Of a DNA stretch of 64,000 nt, positions 1-9,107 are shown one piece after another. Below the pieces are notes generated by a model. The model saw only the letters and a list, made by a program, of their open reading frames with translations, was not told the DNA's origin and ran no database searches. Origin of the DNA: Singulisphaera sp045290345 (GTDB lineage: Bacteria > Planctomycetota > Planctomycetia > Isosphaerales > Isosphaeraceae); NCBI RefSeq assembly GCF_045290345.1, contig NZ_CP155447.1:9114001-9178000 (forward strand), given 5' to 3'. Within the stretch, counting starts at the first letter, position 1. Every line of letters begins with the position of its first letter. The translations under genes were made by a program, and so were the position numbers.

Positions 1-1
1 G

Positions 2-583
2 TTTCTCGTGATGCCACCCGAGAGTGTGACGTTGCACCTTGATGCTCTCGATCGGGTGCGCGAGGGACGCTTTGATGAGGCTCGCGGCCTGCTCGATCGG
101 GCGGCCACGAGCCACGAGGCGGTCCGAGGCACCGCGGATGGGGTGGAATTCGACGATTTTCGGGATGCGGACGACATTTTGGCCCCTGTTCTCGAGGTCT
201 TCTCGACGACCGGTTATTACTGGGTCCCCTGGGTCCACGTCCAATTTCTCGAAGTTCCCAAGCCGATCACGTTGCTTGACCTGCTCTGGGCGCCTGCCAA
301 GCTGGCGACCTATGACGGTCAGCTGGGCGAGGTCTACCTCCCCAGTCTCTATCCAGGCACGTCAGCGAGCCCGGATGGTCTGTTGCGACTGGGACGGCAG
401 ACGGACTGGATCGACGTCGGGTCCGGAATCATCCGAGGGGTGGGCCGCAAGTCTTTTCTCGTAGGTGAAGAGGTACGGACCCTGCAAGAGCTTGGCCAAG
501 CCCAGTTTCCGCTCGCTGAAGGCAAGGCGAGCGAGCCGGCCCCGGATTCACCGGCGGCCGATCAGGCGGGAGATCAATCCTGA
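2..583 (+). CDS. tagJ: T6SS accessory protein TagJ/ImpE, 5' end cut by window edge
   Basis: The reading frame is open to the left edge, so this is the C-terminal ~193 residues of a protein whose family is usually near 270 residues. The visible part resembles ImpE/TagJ. A helical stretch with DALDRVREGRFDEARGLL is followed by a conserved core containing FDDFRDADDILAPVLEVF, GYYWVPW and LLDLLWAPA. TagJ is a cytoplasmic accessory protein of some T6SS clades and is known to bind the TssB/TssC sheath. The stop lies 2 bases before the tssA start, so the two genes are probably cotranscribed and translationally coupled. The Asp/Ala/Pro-rich tail after about residue 165 looks disordered. The family call rests on the core motifs and on the neighbours. 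Confidence 0.85.
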   Translation, partial: FLVMPPESVTLHLDALDRVREGRFDEARGLLDRAATSHEAVRGTADGVEFDDFRDADDILAPVLEVFSTTGYYWVPWVHVQFLEVPKPITLLDLLWAPAKLATYDGQLGEVYLPSLYPGTSASPDGLLRLGRQTDWIDVGSGIIRGVGRKSFLVGEEVRTLQELGQAQFPLAEGKASEPAPDSPAADQAGDQS

Positions 584-585
584 CC

Positions 586-2484
586 ATGGCCACGACATCG
601 GTTTTCAACGTCGATGAGTGTCTTGCGCCGATCTCCGGCGAAAACCCGTCGGGACGCAACCTCGCTTACGAGGCCGTTTACGATGAGTTGCGGGAGGCGC
701 GTCGGTCCGAGGACGACACCCTGCAAGGCGACTGGCAGCGGAAGGCCAAAACCGCCGACTGGGAACGCGTCATCGAACTGGGCACGGAGATCCTTCAAGG
801 TCAGTCGAAGGATCTGCAAGTCGCCGCCTGGATCACCGAGGCACTTGGCCGTCGGCACGCGTTCGGCGGCCTGCGCGACGGCTTCTTGTTGATGCTCGGG
901 ATCCAGGAGCAATTTTGGGAGACGTATTATCCCGAGATCGACGATGGAGATCTCGAGTCGCGTTCCGGCCCGTTCATCTTTCTTGAAAGCGTTGTCGCCC
1001 CCTTGATCCGCAGCCTCCCCTTGACCCGCGGATTCGGCGATGAGCGCTATTCGTATTATCGCTGGCAGGAATCGAGAGCGACTGACAACGCCGGCCTGAA
1101 AAGCCAGGACGCGATGGATGCGTTGATCGCGGAAGGAAAGATCACCGGGCAGCAGTTCGACGATGCGGTGGCCCAAACGCCGAAGCAATTCTACGTGACC
1201 CTGGTCGAAGACCTTCGCGGTTGCATTGATGCGCTCAAGGCTCTTGATGACAGCATGGACCAGCGGTTGGGTCGAGACTCACCGGGGGTGGTCTCGGTGC
1301 GGAAAGCACTCACAGAGTGCCGCAACGTCCTCGAGCCGATCCTGAATCAGAAACGATCGCTCGAGCCCGATGCCGAAGCCGAGGTTGAGGACGAGTCCGC
1401 AGCGCCCGAAGATTCGGACCAATCCGAATACGCCGAGACGGAGAGCTCGTACGACGCCGAGCCGCAGGTCGCCGCACCTCGGCGTCGCGCCCGCCCCGCC
1501 CGGTCCTCCGGCGGCCCGATCACGAGCGTGGCCGACGCACATCAGCGGATCCTCGAAGCGAGCGCCTATCTTCGGGAGCACGATCCGGCGAGTCCGGCCC
1601 CCTTCCTCGTCGTTCGCGCCCTGCGGATGGGGGAGTTGTACGGGCAGTCTCAGCCGCCGGACATCTCCGTCTGCGAAGCCCCCTCGAGCGAGGTCCGGAT
1701 GAGCCTCCGAAGACTCGCCCAGGAGGGGGAGTGGACCCAACTCCTGGAAGAGGCCGAGCAGGCGCTCGGCCGCCCTGAAGGAACGGCCTGGCTCGATGCG
1801 CAACGCTATGCACTCACCGCGATGGCCTCAACCGATATCGACCGCTCGGCGGCCGCGGTCGCCTGTCGCAGTCTGTTGCGGGCCTACCTGACCGACTTCC
1901 CGGATCTGAGCCAATCAGAGCTAGGAGACGGCACCCCAACGGCCAATTCCGAGACCCGAAGCTGGCTTCAGGAGGAGATCGTCCCCCCGGCTCCCGAACC
2001 CGTTGACTCGGATTCGGACGAACCGGTGGCCTATCAACCGCCTCCGATGGAACCCTACGTTCCCGACCCCAGCGAACGAGCGTCCGATGAACCCGCGGAC
2101 GTCTGGACCCAGGCACTCGAGTTGGTTCAGGAGCGACGGATCAATGAAGCGATCGACCTGATCCGCCGCGCCCTGGCCTCGGCCTCGAGCGGCCGAGAGC
2201 GGTTCCAGCGCAAACTACAACTCGCCGAACTCTGCCTCATGGCGAATCGCCACCAGGTCGCTCTTCCACTTTCGGAAGATCTGGCGCGTCTGGTGGACGA
2301 ATTTCGTCTAGAGGAATGGGAATCCGAACAGCTCTGTGCGCGGGTTTGGGCAGCGTTCTATCGCTGCCTCCGCGCTGTCGGCGCCGGCACTCCAGCCGCG
2401 GAGAAATTACAGCCGGTTTTCGCACGCCTATGTCGCCTCGACATCAACCAGGCACTGGCCTTGGAGGGAGACAGCCCTCACTAA
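586..2484 (+). CDS. tssA: T6SS baseplate/cap protein TssA (ImpA family)
   Basis: The protein has 632 residues. The N-terminal ~130 residues are a typical ImpA N-terminal domain: CLAPISGENPSGRNL near residue 12, then GDWQRKAKTADWERV and the helical AAWITEALGRRHAFGGL. TssA binds the baseplate or membrane complex and the tail tip during sheath assembly. An acidic Pro/Glu/Ser linker spans about residues 255-310. A middle helical part and a C-terminal helical domain (about 500-630, beginning VWTQALELVQERRINEAI) follow. This resembles the longer TssA/VasJ-type proteins. It starts 2 bases after tagJ. The 344-base gap before tssB suggests that sheath genes may have their own promoter. The C-terminal class is inferred by appearance only. 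Confidence 0.9.
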   Translation: MATTSVFNVDECLAPISGENPSGRNLAYEAVYDELREARRSEDDTLQGDWQRKAKTADWERVIELGTEILQGQSKDLQVAAWITEALGRRHAFGGLRDGFLLMLGIQEQFWETYYPEIDDGDLESRSGPFIFLESVVAPLIRSLPLTRGFGDERYSYYRWQESRATDNAGLKSQDAMDALIAEGKITGQQFDDAVAQTPKQFYVTLVEDLRGCIDALKALDDSMDQRLGRDSPGVVSVRKALTECRNVLEPILNQKRSLEPDAEAEVEDESAAPEDSDQSEYAETESSYDAEPQVAAPRRRARPARSSGGPITSVADAHQRILEASAYLREHDPASPAPFLVVRALRMGELYGQSQPPDISVCEAPSSEVRMSLRRLAQEGEWTQLLEEAEQALGRPEGTAWLDAQRYALTAMASTDIDRSAAAVACRSLLRAYLTDFPDLSQSELGDGTPTANSETRSWLQEEIVPPAPEPVDSDSDEPVAYQPPPMEPYVPDPSERASDEPADVWTQALELVQERRINEAIDLIRRALASASSGRERFQRKLQLAELCLMANRHQVALPLSEDLARLVDEFRLEEWESEQLCARVWAAFYRCLRAVGAGTPAAEKLQPVFARLCRLDINQALALEGDSPH

Positions 2485-2828
2485 AAAAGACAACGATCCG
2501 CGACTGGGCGTGAATCGCGATGGATATCCGGCCCATGCGACTGCAAACCAACCCGTTGCGAAAACCGCAAGAAGCATCGGTGCTTTCGCTCGGTCGCGAA
2601 TCATTGAAAAGAAGACGGGGTCACTCCCCCTGGGTCCGCGGCGCGAGAGGCGGCGGATCATGACTTCTCGAGCGATGCAAGCGTCTCGGGTTCCCGAGCG
2701 CCTTCGCTAGAGGAATTCAATTGACACAAAAGCTTCAAGGCCACATCCTTGAGCCCTGATACTGCAGTAATGTTTCCTTACCCATCCCTCTCGGATTCGA
2801 ACGTGTTGCGTTCGGGAGAAAAACTCAG
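2485..2828. other. Intergenic region between tssA and tssB, possible promoter region
   Basis: I see no credible gene in these 344 bases. A TTGACA hexamer at 2721-2726 would make a good -35 box, but no convincing -10 box lies 16-18 bases downstream. No sigma-54 GG-N10-GC element is evident. The region after 2720 is more AT-rich than the flanking genes. A GGGAG sequence at about 2815-2819 can serve as the tssB ribosome binding site. Confidence 0.35.
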
Positions 2829-3353
2829 ATGCCGTCATACGAAAGCACCCAACACAAGTTGGATCGCGTGCGTCGTCCCCGCGTCCATTTGACTTACGAC
2901 GTTGAGGTCGGCGGCGCCATCCAGGTCAAAGAACTTCCCTTTGTCATGGGCGTTCTGGCCGACCTTTCGGGCAAGCCGATTGAGTCGTTGCCCAAGATGA
3001 AAGATCGCAAATTTGTTGAAATCGACCGTGACAATTTCAACAAGGTCCTGAACGCGATCAAGCCTCGGTTGGCGTTTCAGGTGGATAACACGCTGCAGGA
3101 CGACAACTCGAAGATCAACGTTGAGCTCAAGTTCAGTCATATGAATGACTTCGAACCCGAGCAGGTTGTCCGACAGATTGAGCCGCTCCGCAAACTTCTC
3201 GAAGCGCGGGACCGGCTCTCCGACCTCGTGACCAAGATGGACGGTAACGACACGCTCGAGCAGTTGCTTCAAGACGTGGTCAACAATACCGATTCTTTGA
3301 AAAAGTTGAGTAGCGAGACGGGACGCGTCGAGCACAAGTCGGAGGAGGCGTAA
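2829..3353 (+). CDS. tssB: T6SS contractile sheath small subunit TssB (VipA)
   Basis: The protein has 174 residues, the usual length for TssB/VipA/ImpB. Family hallmarks visible are RPRVHLTYDVEVGG near residue 17, ELPFVMGVLADLSG, the FVEIDRDNFNKVL segment, and a C-terminal helix with PLRKLLEARDRLSDL. TssB forms the cytoplasmic contractile sheath together with TssC. The ATG start is preceded by GGGAG about ten bases upstream. The last codons contain GGAGGAGG, which serves as the ribosome binding site of tssC. tssC begins 1 base after the tssB stop, so the two subunits are coupled, as expected for a strict heterodimer. Confidence 0.96.
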   Translation: MPSYESTQHKLDRVRRPRVHLTYDVEVGGAIQVKELPFVMGVLADLSGKPIESLPKMKDRKFVEIDRDNFNKVLNAIKPRLAFQVDNTLQDDNSKINVELKFSHMNDFEPEQVVRQIEPLRKLLEARDRLSDLVTKMDGNDTLEQLLQDVVNNTDSLKKLSSETGRVEHKSEEA

Positions 3354-3354
3354 C

Positions 3355-4848
3355 ATGAGCGGAGCCGCGGAACAAAGTCAGCCGACGTCGTCTGTCACGT
3401 CGCAGGAGGAGGTCAGCCTCCTCGACCAGATCATCTCACAGGGCCGGATGGCCCGGGACGAAGAGCAAAGGACACTCGCGAAGGATCTGATCGGCGAGTT
3501 CGTCGATCAGGTCATGACCGGCACCATGAAGGTATCGAAAGATACCCAGGCGATGATCAACGCGCGGATCGCGCAGATCGACACCTTGCTCTCCAAGCAA
3601 CTGAACGCGGTCCTCCACCATGAGGACTTTCAGAAACTGGAGGCATCCTGGCGTGGTCTTCACTACGTCGTGCACCAGTCCGAGACGGGACCGACCCTCA
3701 AAATCAAGGTCATGAACGTCTCGAAGAAGGACCTTCTCAAGGACATGGAGCGCGCTCCCGAGTTCGACCAGAGCGCTCTGTTCAAGAAAGTCTACGAAGA
3801 AGAATTCGGCACCTTCGGCGGTTCACCGTTCGGAGCCCTGGTCGGCGACTACGAGTTCAGTCGTAGCACGCAGGACATTGCTCTGATGGAAAAGATCTCG
3901 AACGTGGCCGCCGCGGCGCACGCCCCCTTCATGACTGCAGCCAGTCCCCAACTGTTCAACTGGGACGATTTCACCGAGATGTCGGGTCCGCGTGACCTGA
4001 GCAAGACCTTCGAGACGAACGATTACGTCAAGTGGCGTTCGTTCCGCGACTCGGAAGATTCTCGCTACGTCGGTCTCTGCCTGCCGCATATCTTGATGCG
4101 GACGCCCTACGGACGTGACAACGTTCCGGTCGAAGCGTTCAACTTCGAGGAGGACGTTGATGGCGCAGACCACAAGAAGTATCTCTGGGGGAACGCGGCC
4201 TACGCCTTCGCGACCCGGTTGACCGAGTCGTTCGCCCGACACCACTGGTGCGCCGCGATCCGAGGTGTGGAAGGGGGCGGTCTCGTCAGTGGCTTGCCCG
4301 TCCACACTTTCAGCACGGATGAAGGGGACGTTGCCCTGAAGTGCCCGACCGAGATCGCCATCACCGATCGTCGCGAGAAAGAGCTCGCGGATCTCGGATT
4401 CATTCCCCTGGTGCATTGCAAGAATACCGACTACGCCGCATTCTTCAGCGCCCAGTCGGCTCAGAAGTCAAAGTTGTACAACACTGATGCCGCCAACGCC
4501 AATGCCCGGCTCTCGAGCCAGTTCCAGTACATCATGGCGGTGTCTCGCATTGCCCACTACCTGAAGTCGATGATGCGCGACAAGCTGGGCAGCTTCATGA
4601 GCCGCAGCCAGTGCGAGACGTTCCTCAACACCTGGATCGCGCAGTACGTCACGACGGACGACTCGGCGAGCCAGGAGACGAAGTCGCAGTATCCGCTTCG
4701 GGAAGCCCGGATCGATGTCATGGAGGTCCCCGGCAAGCCGGGTGCTTACAAGGCGATCGCGTTCCTGCGACCTCACTTCCAGCTCGACGAGTTGACGGTC
4801 TCGCTCCGCATGGTGGCTGAACTGCCGCCGCCTGCGTCGGGTGGTTGA
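3355..4848 (+). CDS. tssC: T6SS contractile sheath large subunit TssC (VipB)
   Basis: The protein has 497 residues, normal for TssC/VipB/ImpC. It shows the conserved EASWRGLHYVV motif near residue 97, FGALVGDYEF near 160, the APFMTAASPQLF segment, LPHILMRTPYG near 245 and the C-terminal LRPHFQLDELTVSLRMVAELP that closes the sheath fold. TssC polymerises with TssB into the sheath whose contraction drives the Hcp tube outward. It lies directly behind tssB with a strong Shine-Dalgarno sequence inside the tssB 3' end. A 154-base gap separates it from hcp. Confidence 0.97.
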   Translation: MSGAAEQSQPTSSVTSQEEVSLLDQIISQGRMARDEEQRTLAKDLIGEFVDQVMTGTMKVSKDTQAMINARIAQIDTLLSKQLNAVLHHEDFQKLEASWRGLHYVVHQSETGPTLKIKVMNVSKKDLLKDMERAPEFDQSALFKKVYEEEFGTFGGSPFGALVGDYEFSRSTQDIALMEKISNVAAAAHAPFMTAASPQLFNWDDFTEMSGPRDLSKTFETNDYVKWRSFRDSEDSRYVGLCLPHILMRTPYGRDNVPVEAFNFEEDVDGADHKKYLWGNAAYAFATRLTESFARHHWCAAIRGVEGGGLVSGLPVHTFSTDEGDVALKCPTEIAITDRREKELADLGFIPLVHCKNTDYAAFFSAQSAQKSKLYNTDAANANARLSSQFQYIMAVSRIAHYLKSMMRDKLGSFMSRSQCETFLNTWIAQYVTTDDSASQETKSQYPLREARIDVMEVPGKPGAYKAIAFLRPHFQLDELTVSLRMVAELPPPASGG

Positions 4849-5002
4849 TCGCGCGTTGTCGTCGTGTTTGGTGGCGGCGAGAACCGTTCGAGAAATCTTG
4901 CGGTTCTCACGTCACCAGGATGCCAGGATGTCGTAATCAGAAGTAAGCCCGGTGGGGATGGCCGACCGGACCAAAAACGGAAACTTGTGAGGAGTTGCTG
5001 CA

Positions 5003-5485
5003 ATGGCTGTTGACATGTTTCTGAAGATCACTGATGTCAAAGGCGAATCCAAAGACAAGACGCACCCTGGCGAGATTGAAATCGAATCCTTCAGCTGGGG
5101 AGCGACCCAACTCGGTGCCTCCTCGCACGGGACCGGAGCCGGTGCCGGCAAGGTCTCGATGAACGACTTCCATTTCGTGATGCGGAACAACTCGGCATCG
5201 CCGACCCTCTTTCTCTTCTGCGCCAACGGCAAGCACCTGAAGGAAGCAAAACTCACCTGCCGGAAGGCGGGCGGAACCCAGCAGAACTTCATGGTCGTCA
5301 CGCTGTCGGACGTCCTGGTCTCCAGCTACCAGACCGGCGGGTCGCAGGGGGGCGAAGTCCCCATGGACCAGATCAGCCTGAACTACTCGAAGGTCGAGAT
5401 CGACTACCTGGCCCAGGACGAGAAGGGGATCACGAAGTCGGCCGGCAAGAAGCACTGGGACATGAAGACCAACACGGGTGGCTGA
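5003..5485 (+). CDS. hcp: T6SS inner-tube protein Hcp (TssD)
   Basis: The protein has 160 residues, typical for Hcp. It begins MAVDMFLKITDVKGESKD and continues with EIEIESFSWG, the family's beta-barrel signature, and then FVMRNNSASPTLFLFCANG. Hcp hexamers stack into the tube that is fired by the sheath and can carry effectors. GAGGAG lies about eight bases before the ATG. A strong intrinsic terminator follows 65 bases after the stop. This fits a tube subunit needed in large amounts, with transcription mostly ending before the baseplate genes. Confidence 0.96.
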   Translation: MAVDMFLKITDVKGESKDKTHPGEIEIESFSWGATQLGASSHGTGAGAGKVSMNDFHFVMRNNSASPTLFLFCANGKHLKEAKLTCRKAGGTQQNFMVVTLSDVLVSSYQTGGSQGGEVPMDQISLNYSKVEIDYLAQDEKGITKSAGKKHWDMKTNTGG

Positions 5486-5549
5486 GTTCCACCGGGTCTG
5501 AAGTGGACCGGATCGAGCCAGACCGGCCGTTCCCGCAACAACAACGAGC

Positions 5550-5602
5550 AAAAACGCGTCGCACCGGAGGCCCGTCGGGCCCCCGGTGGCGTTTTTGTTT
5601 TC
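5550..5602 (+). terminator. Intrinsic terminator after hcp
   Basis: A GC-rich hairpin has complementary outer arms (AAAAACGC and GCGTTTTT) and an inner CCGG-AGGCCC / GGGCC-CCGG stem around GTC. It ends in GTTTTTGTTTTC. It lies between hcp and tssE, both on the plus strand, so it would split the T6SS operon and hold back expression of tssEFG relative to hcp. Confidence 0.85.
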
Positions 5603-5651
5603 AACGGCCGCGAACTGCGATCAGCCATGATCACCGGAAAGGGAAGGACCG

Positions 5652-6137
5652 ATGCCGCGAGCGCCAATCGAATACTCTTTGTTGCCCTCGGTCCTCGACC
5701 GGTTGATCGACCATGATCCGAAAGTCTCCACCGAGCCTCAATCGGGGCGGAACCCATTACCGGCTCAAATCAAGGAGTCGGTCAAGCGCGACCTCGAATG
5801 GCTGCTGAACAGCAAGCAACTCTTGGCGGACTGGCCCGAAGACTTCCAGCACCTCTCCAGGTCGATGCTGACCTACGGGATGCCTGACTTTTCCTCATCG
5901 ACCTTGAGCAGTGCCAACCACCAGGACAAACTGAGACGAACGGTCGAGGAAGCCATTGCTCGTTTCGAGCCTCGACTCTCCCGAGTCTCAGTCACGACCG
6001 TCGAGGGGAGAGAATTCGATCGGAGTCTTCGGTTTCGGATCGATGCGATGCTCAGGGTCGACCCCGCCCCCGAGCCCATCACGTTCGACTCCGTGCTCCA
6101 GTTGACGACCCGGGCCTTCGTCGTGCAGGGTGATTAA
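5652..6137 (+). CDS. tssE: T6SS baseplate protein TssE (gp25-like)
   Basis: The 161-residue protein fits the GPW/gp25 family, homologues of the phage T4 baseplate wedge subunit gp25. It shows SVLDRLIDHDP near the N-terminus, then KRDLEWLLNSKQLL, the LTYGMPDFSSSTL motif, and a C-terminal strand-rich part with IARFEPRLSRVSV and LRFRIDAML. TssE sits in the cytoplasmic baseplate and helps start sheath assembly. GGAAGG lies a few bases before the ATG. The tssF start follows 3 bases after the stop, so tssE, tssF and tssG form a tight baseplate operon. Confidence 0.94.
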   Translation: MPRAPIEYSLLPSVLDRLIDHDPKVSTEPQSGRNPLPAQIKESVKRDLEWLLNSKQLLADWPEDFQHLSRSMLTYGMPDFSSSTLSSANHQDKLRRTVEEAIARFEPRLSRVSVTTVEGREFDRSLRFRIDAMLRVDPAPEPITFDSVLQLTTRAFVVQGD

Positions 6138-6140
6138 GCA

Positions 6141-7967
6141 ATGATCGATGAGCTGCTGCACTACTACAACGGGGAGCTGGCATACCTGCGCGAGCTCGGG
6201 GCCGAGTTCGCCCAGAAGTATCCCAAGGTCGCGGCCCGGCTGCTGCTGGAGTCGGACAAGTGCGAAGATCCGCACGTGGAGCGTCTGCTCGAAGGGGTCG
6301 CCTTCCTGACCGCGCGGATTCGCCACAAGATCGACGACGAGTTTCCTGAGATCACCGATTCACTCCTCGGCATTCTCTACCCCCACTTTCAGCGCCCGCT
6401 TCCCTCTGTGTCCATCGTGCAATTCGTGCTCAACCGGGCGCAGGCCAACCTGGCCGACGGATTTACCATCGACCGGGGGAGTCGAATCAATTCCAGGCCC
6501 GTGAACGGCGCCCCCTGCCCGTTCCGAACGACCTACCCGGTCACGCTCTGGCCGATTGAAATCGAAGCCGCGAGGCTCGACCCCGACCGGGTTGTCGTGG
6601 CCGGCAAGCCACCGGGTGCCGTCGCCCTGCTGCAACTGAGCCTCTCCTGCATGGGGGGAGCCCAGTTCTCGCAACTCGCGATCGATCGACTGCGCTTCTA
6701 CCTCGATGGCTCCGGTCCGCTGCCTTACAGTCTCTACGAACTTCTGCTCAATAATGTCTGCCAGGTGCAAGTTCGGAGCAAACTCGACGATGGGAGGTAC
6801 GAATCCGTCGTCCTCCCCCCCGATGCCCTCCAACCCGTCGGCTTTGGCCGTGATGAGGGCATGTTCGACTATCCGAACCGGTCGTTCGTCGGCTACCGTC
6901 TGATCCAGGAATACTTTGCACTTCCGGAAAAGTTTCTCTTCTTTGATCTGACCGGTCTTAAAGCGCTTTTTGGCCGGAAGTTCGGCGGGTCGATCGAGTT
7001 GATGTTCTTTTTGAACCGATCGCCGCGAAATGAGCTGCCAATTCAGGTCGATACCTTCCGGCTCGGTTGCACGCCCGTTGTGAACCTGTACTCCACGGTC
7101 GCCGAGCCGATTGCACTCACCCAGACGCAGTACAAGTATCGCGTGGTGCCCGACGTCCATCGCCAGATGGCCACTGAAGTCTACTCGATCGATCGGGTGA
7201 CGAGCGTCGGTGGGTTCCTCGACGAACCCTTGGTTTACGAGCCCTTTTATTCGATGCGTCATGCGCGGCAAGGGGAGGCACCGGGCGCCTACTGGTACTC
7301 GACCCGGCGCGCCTCGCAGGTGAAGGACGACCCTGGAACCGAGGTGGAACTCTCCTTCGTCGATCCCGGGTTTAGCCCGAAGCTGCCCGCCAGTGAGACC
7401 ATCACGGTTCACGTCACCTGCACGAATCGCGACTTACCGAGCCGGCTGCCCTTCGGAGGCGAGCAAGGGGACTTTGAACTCGAGGGGCAAGGACCGGTGA
7501 GTCGCGTCCGCTGCCTCCGGAAGCCGACGAAGCCCCTCCGTCCTCCCCTGGGCCGGAACGCCCAGTGGCGGTTGATCTCGCTCCTCTCGCTCAATCACCT
7601 CTCACTGGCCGATACGGAGCAAGGGCTGGACGCGCTCCACGAAATCCTCATGATCTACAACTTCGCCGATAGTGCGGCGACCCGCCAGCAGATCGCCGGA
7701 GTGACGGGGGTGTCGAGCCGGCGGGTGCCGGTCCGCACCGGTCGGAAGATCGGCAGCGCCGTCTGCCTTGGGACCGAGGTGACCGTCGAGTTCGACGAGA
7801 CCCACTTCGTGGGAGGCGGCGTCTACCTGCTCGCCAGCGTACTGGACCGATTCTTCGGACTGTATACGTCGATCAACTCATTTACCAGGATGGTCGCCAA
7901 GACGCGACAGCGCGAAGGAATCTTGAAGCAATGGCCACCCCGAGCCGGCGAACGGACCCTCCTCTAG
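6141..7967 (+). CDS. tssF: T6SS baseplate protein TssF
   Basis: The 608-residue protein has the standard TssF start, with LLHYYNGELAYLRELGAEFA followed by YPKVAARLLLE and DPHVERLLEGVAFLTARI. Later family segments include FPEITDSLLGILYPHFQRPLPS near residue 75 and, near the C-terminus, RVPVRTGRKIGSAVCLGTEV and YLLASVLDRFFGLYTSINSF. TssF is the large wedge subunit that assembles with TssG and TssE. Its 3' end overlaps tssG by 37 bases, which is common for this pair and implies coupled translation. Length is normal and nothing appears missing. Confidence 0.96.
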   Translation: MIDELLHYYNGELAYLRELGAEFAQKYPKVAARLLLESDKCEDPHVERLLEGVAFLTARIRHKIDDEFPEITDSLLGILYPHFQRPLPSVSIVQFVLNRAQANLADGFTIDRGSRINSRPVNGAPCPFRTTYPVTLWPIEIEAARLDPDRVVVAGKPPGAVALLQLSLSCMGGAQFSQLAIDRLRFYLDGSGPLPYSLYELLLNNVCQVQVRSKLDDGRYESVVLPPDALQPVGFGRDEGMFDYPNRSFVGYRLIQEYFALPEKFLFFDLTGLKALFGRKFGGSIELMFFLNRSPRNELPIQVDTFRLGCTPVVNLYSTVAEPIALTQTQYKYRVVPDVHRQMATEVYSIDRVTSVGGFLDEPLVYEPFYSMRHARQGEAPGAYWYSTRRASQVKDDPGTEVELSFVDPGFSPKLPASETITVHVTCTNRDLPSRLPFGGEQGDFELEGQGPVSRVRCLRKPTKPLRPPLGRNAQWRLISLLSLNHLSLADTEQGLDALHEILMIYNFADSAATRQQIAGVTGVSSRRVPVRTGRKIGSAVCLGTEVTVEFDETHFVGGGVYLLASVLDRFFGLYTSINSFTRMVAKTRQREGILKQWPPRAGERTLL

Positions 7968-8959
7968 AGCAGACGCTCTTCGAGGAACCCTATCGGTTCG
8001 ATTTCTTTCAGGCGGTCAGGCTCCTGGCCCGGCTGAGCCCCGAGCGCGCCACGGTTGGCCGCGAAGGGCCGGCCCACGGCGAAATCGTCCGGTTCCTGTC
8101 CCATCTCTCGATGAGCTTCCCGGCCAGCTCGATTCGCAGCCTCGAACCACGCGAAGCTCCGAGCGTGGCGCCCGGCATGCGGGTCAATTTCTTCGGCTTG
8201 ACCGGTCCCTCGGGCGTACTCCCACACGTCTACACCGAACTGCTGATGGAGCGTTCACGACTGGGGGATCACTCGCTCGCGGCCTTTTTCGACCTGATCA
8301 ACCATCGTCTTATCTCGCTCTTTTACAGGGCCTGGGAAAAACATCATTTCATTGTCGCACGCGAGAGCGGAGGCGATGAACCGTTCGCACGCCACCTTTT
8401 TGAACTGATCGGGCTGGGGACCACCTCACTCCAGAATCGTCACGAGTTCCCAGATGCCGCGCTGTTGCCGTACTCAGGCTTTTTTGCCCGAAGGCAGCGT
8501 CCCGCCGTGGTCCTGGAGAGTCTACTTCGCGATTATTTTGAACTCCCGATCGAGGTCGACCAGTTCGTCGGTCGTTGGCTTCAACTCGAACCGAGCGACT
8601 GCTCCTCCCTCGGCGCATCGGGTCGGAACAACGAACTCGGCGGGAGTCTCGTTCTTGGGTCGCGTGCTTGGGATGCTCAGGGAAAGATTCGACTTCGCCT
8701 CGGCCCCCTCTCCTTCGACCGATTTCAAGCGTTACAGCCTGATGGGCCGGAATTCCTCGCCGTAGCCCAGATGGTCCGGCTCTTTGTCGATGTCGAATTC
8801 GAGTTTGACGTCCAGCTCATCCTGAAAGCCGAGGACGTTCCCGCCTGCCGCCTCTCCTCGCGAGGCAAAGGGGGAGCACGCCTGGGGCGCTACGCCTGGC
8901 TCCGGAGTCACCCACTGGAAAAGGACGTCAACGACGCGGTCTTCACGTCGACCGTGTAG
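7931..8959 (+). CDS. tssG: T6SS baseplate protein TssG
   Basis: The 342-residue protein is a full-length TssG. It has the N-terminal EEPYRFDFFQAVRLLARL motif, VNFFGLTGPSGVLPHVYTE near residue 92 (highly conserved in the family), then FFDLINHRLISLFYRAWEKH and GLGTTSLQNRHEFPDAALL. TssG forms the core of each baseplate wedge with two copies of TssF. The ATG lies inside the end of tssF. It is the last plus-strand gene of the cluster. The module that follows is convergent, with a hairpin between them. Confidence 0.95.
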   Translation: MATPSRRTDPPLEQTLFEEPYRFDFFQAVRLLARLSPERATVGREGPAHGEIVRFLSHLSMSFPASSIRSLEPREAPSVAPGMRVNFFGLTGPSGVLPHVYTELLMERSRLGDHSLAAFFDLINHRLISLFYRAWEKHHFIVARESGGDEPFARHLFELIGLGTTSLQNRHEFPDAALLPYSGFFARRQRPAVVLESLLRDYFELPIEVDQFVGRWLQLEPSDCSSLGASGRNNELGGSLVLGSRAWDAQGKIRLRLGPLSFDRFQALQPDGPEFLAVAQMVRLFVDVEFEFDVQLILKAEDVPACRLSSRGKGGARLGRYAWLRSHPLEKDVNDAVFTSTV

Positions 8960-9027
8960 TGCTATTTTCACTGGCCCTGCACACGAGCGGAGTAAAATGG
9001 GGCCGACATCCGGCTGGAAATCTGATG

Positions 9028-9059
9028 GGGTGGTTCGGCCAAAAAAAACCGAGCCACCC
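9028..9059. terminator. Bidirectional hairpin between tssG and the effector gene
   Basis: An 11-bp stem (GGGTGGTTCGG / CCGAGCCACCC, one G-U pair) encloses a loop of CC plus eight A residues. It lies between two convergent genes, 69 bases past the tssG stop and 49 bases past the effector stop. There is no U-tract after the stem on either strand, so termination is plausible but not certain. Confidence 0.45.
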
Positions 9060-9107
9060 AAAGCTTCAGATCATGAATGGTTTGAGTCATCGACGTGTGA
9101 CACGCAG

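Noticed and set aside
2721..2750. A TTGACA box that could be a sigma-70 promoter for tssB.
   Set aside because: No acceptable -10 box at 16-18 bases. It is mentioned only as a possibility in the intergenic entry.
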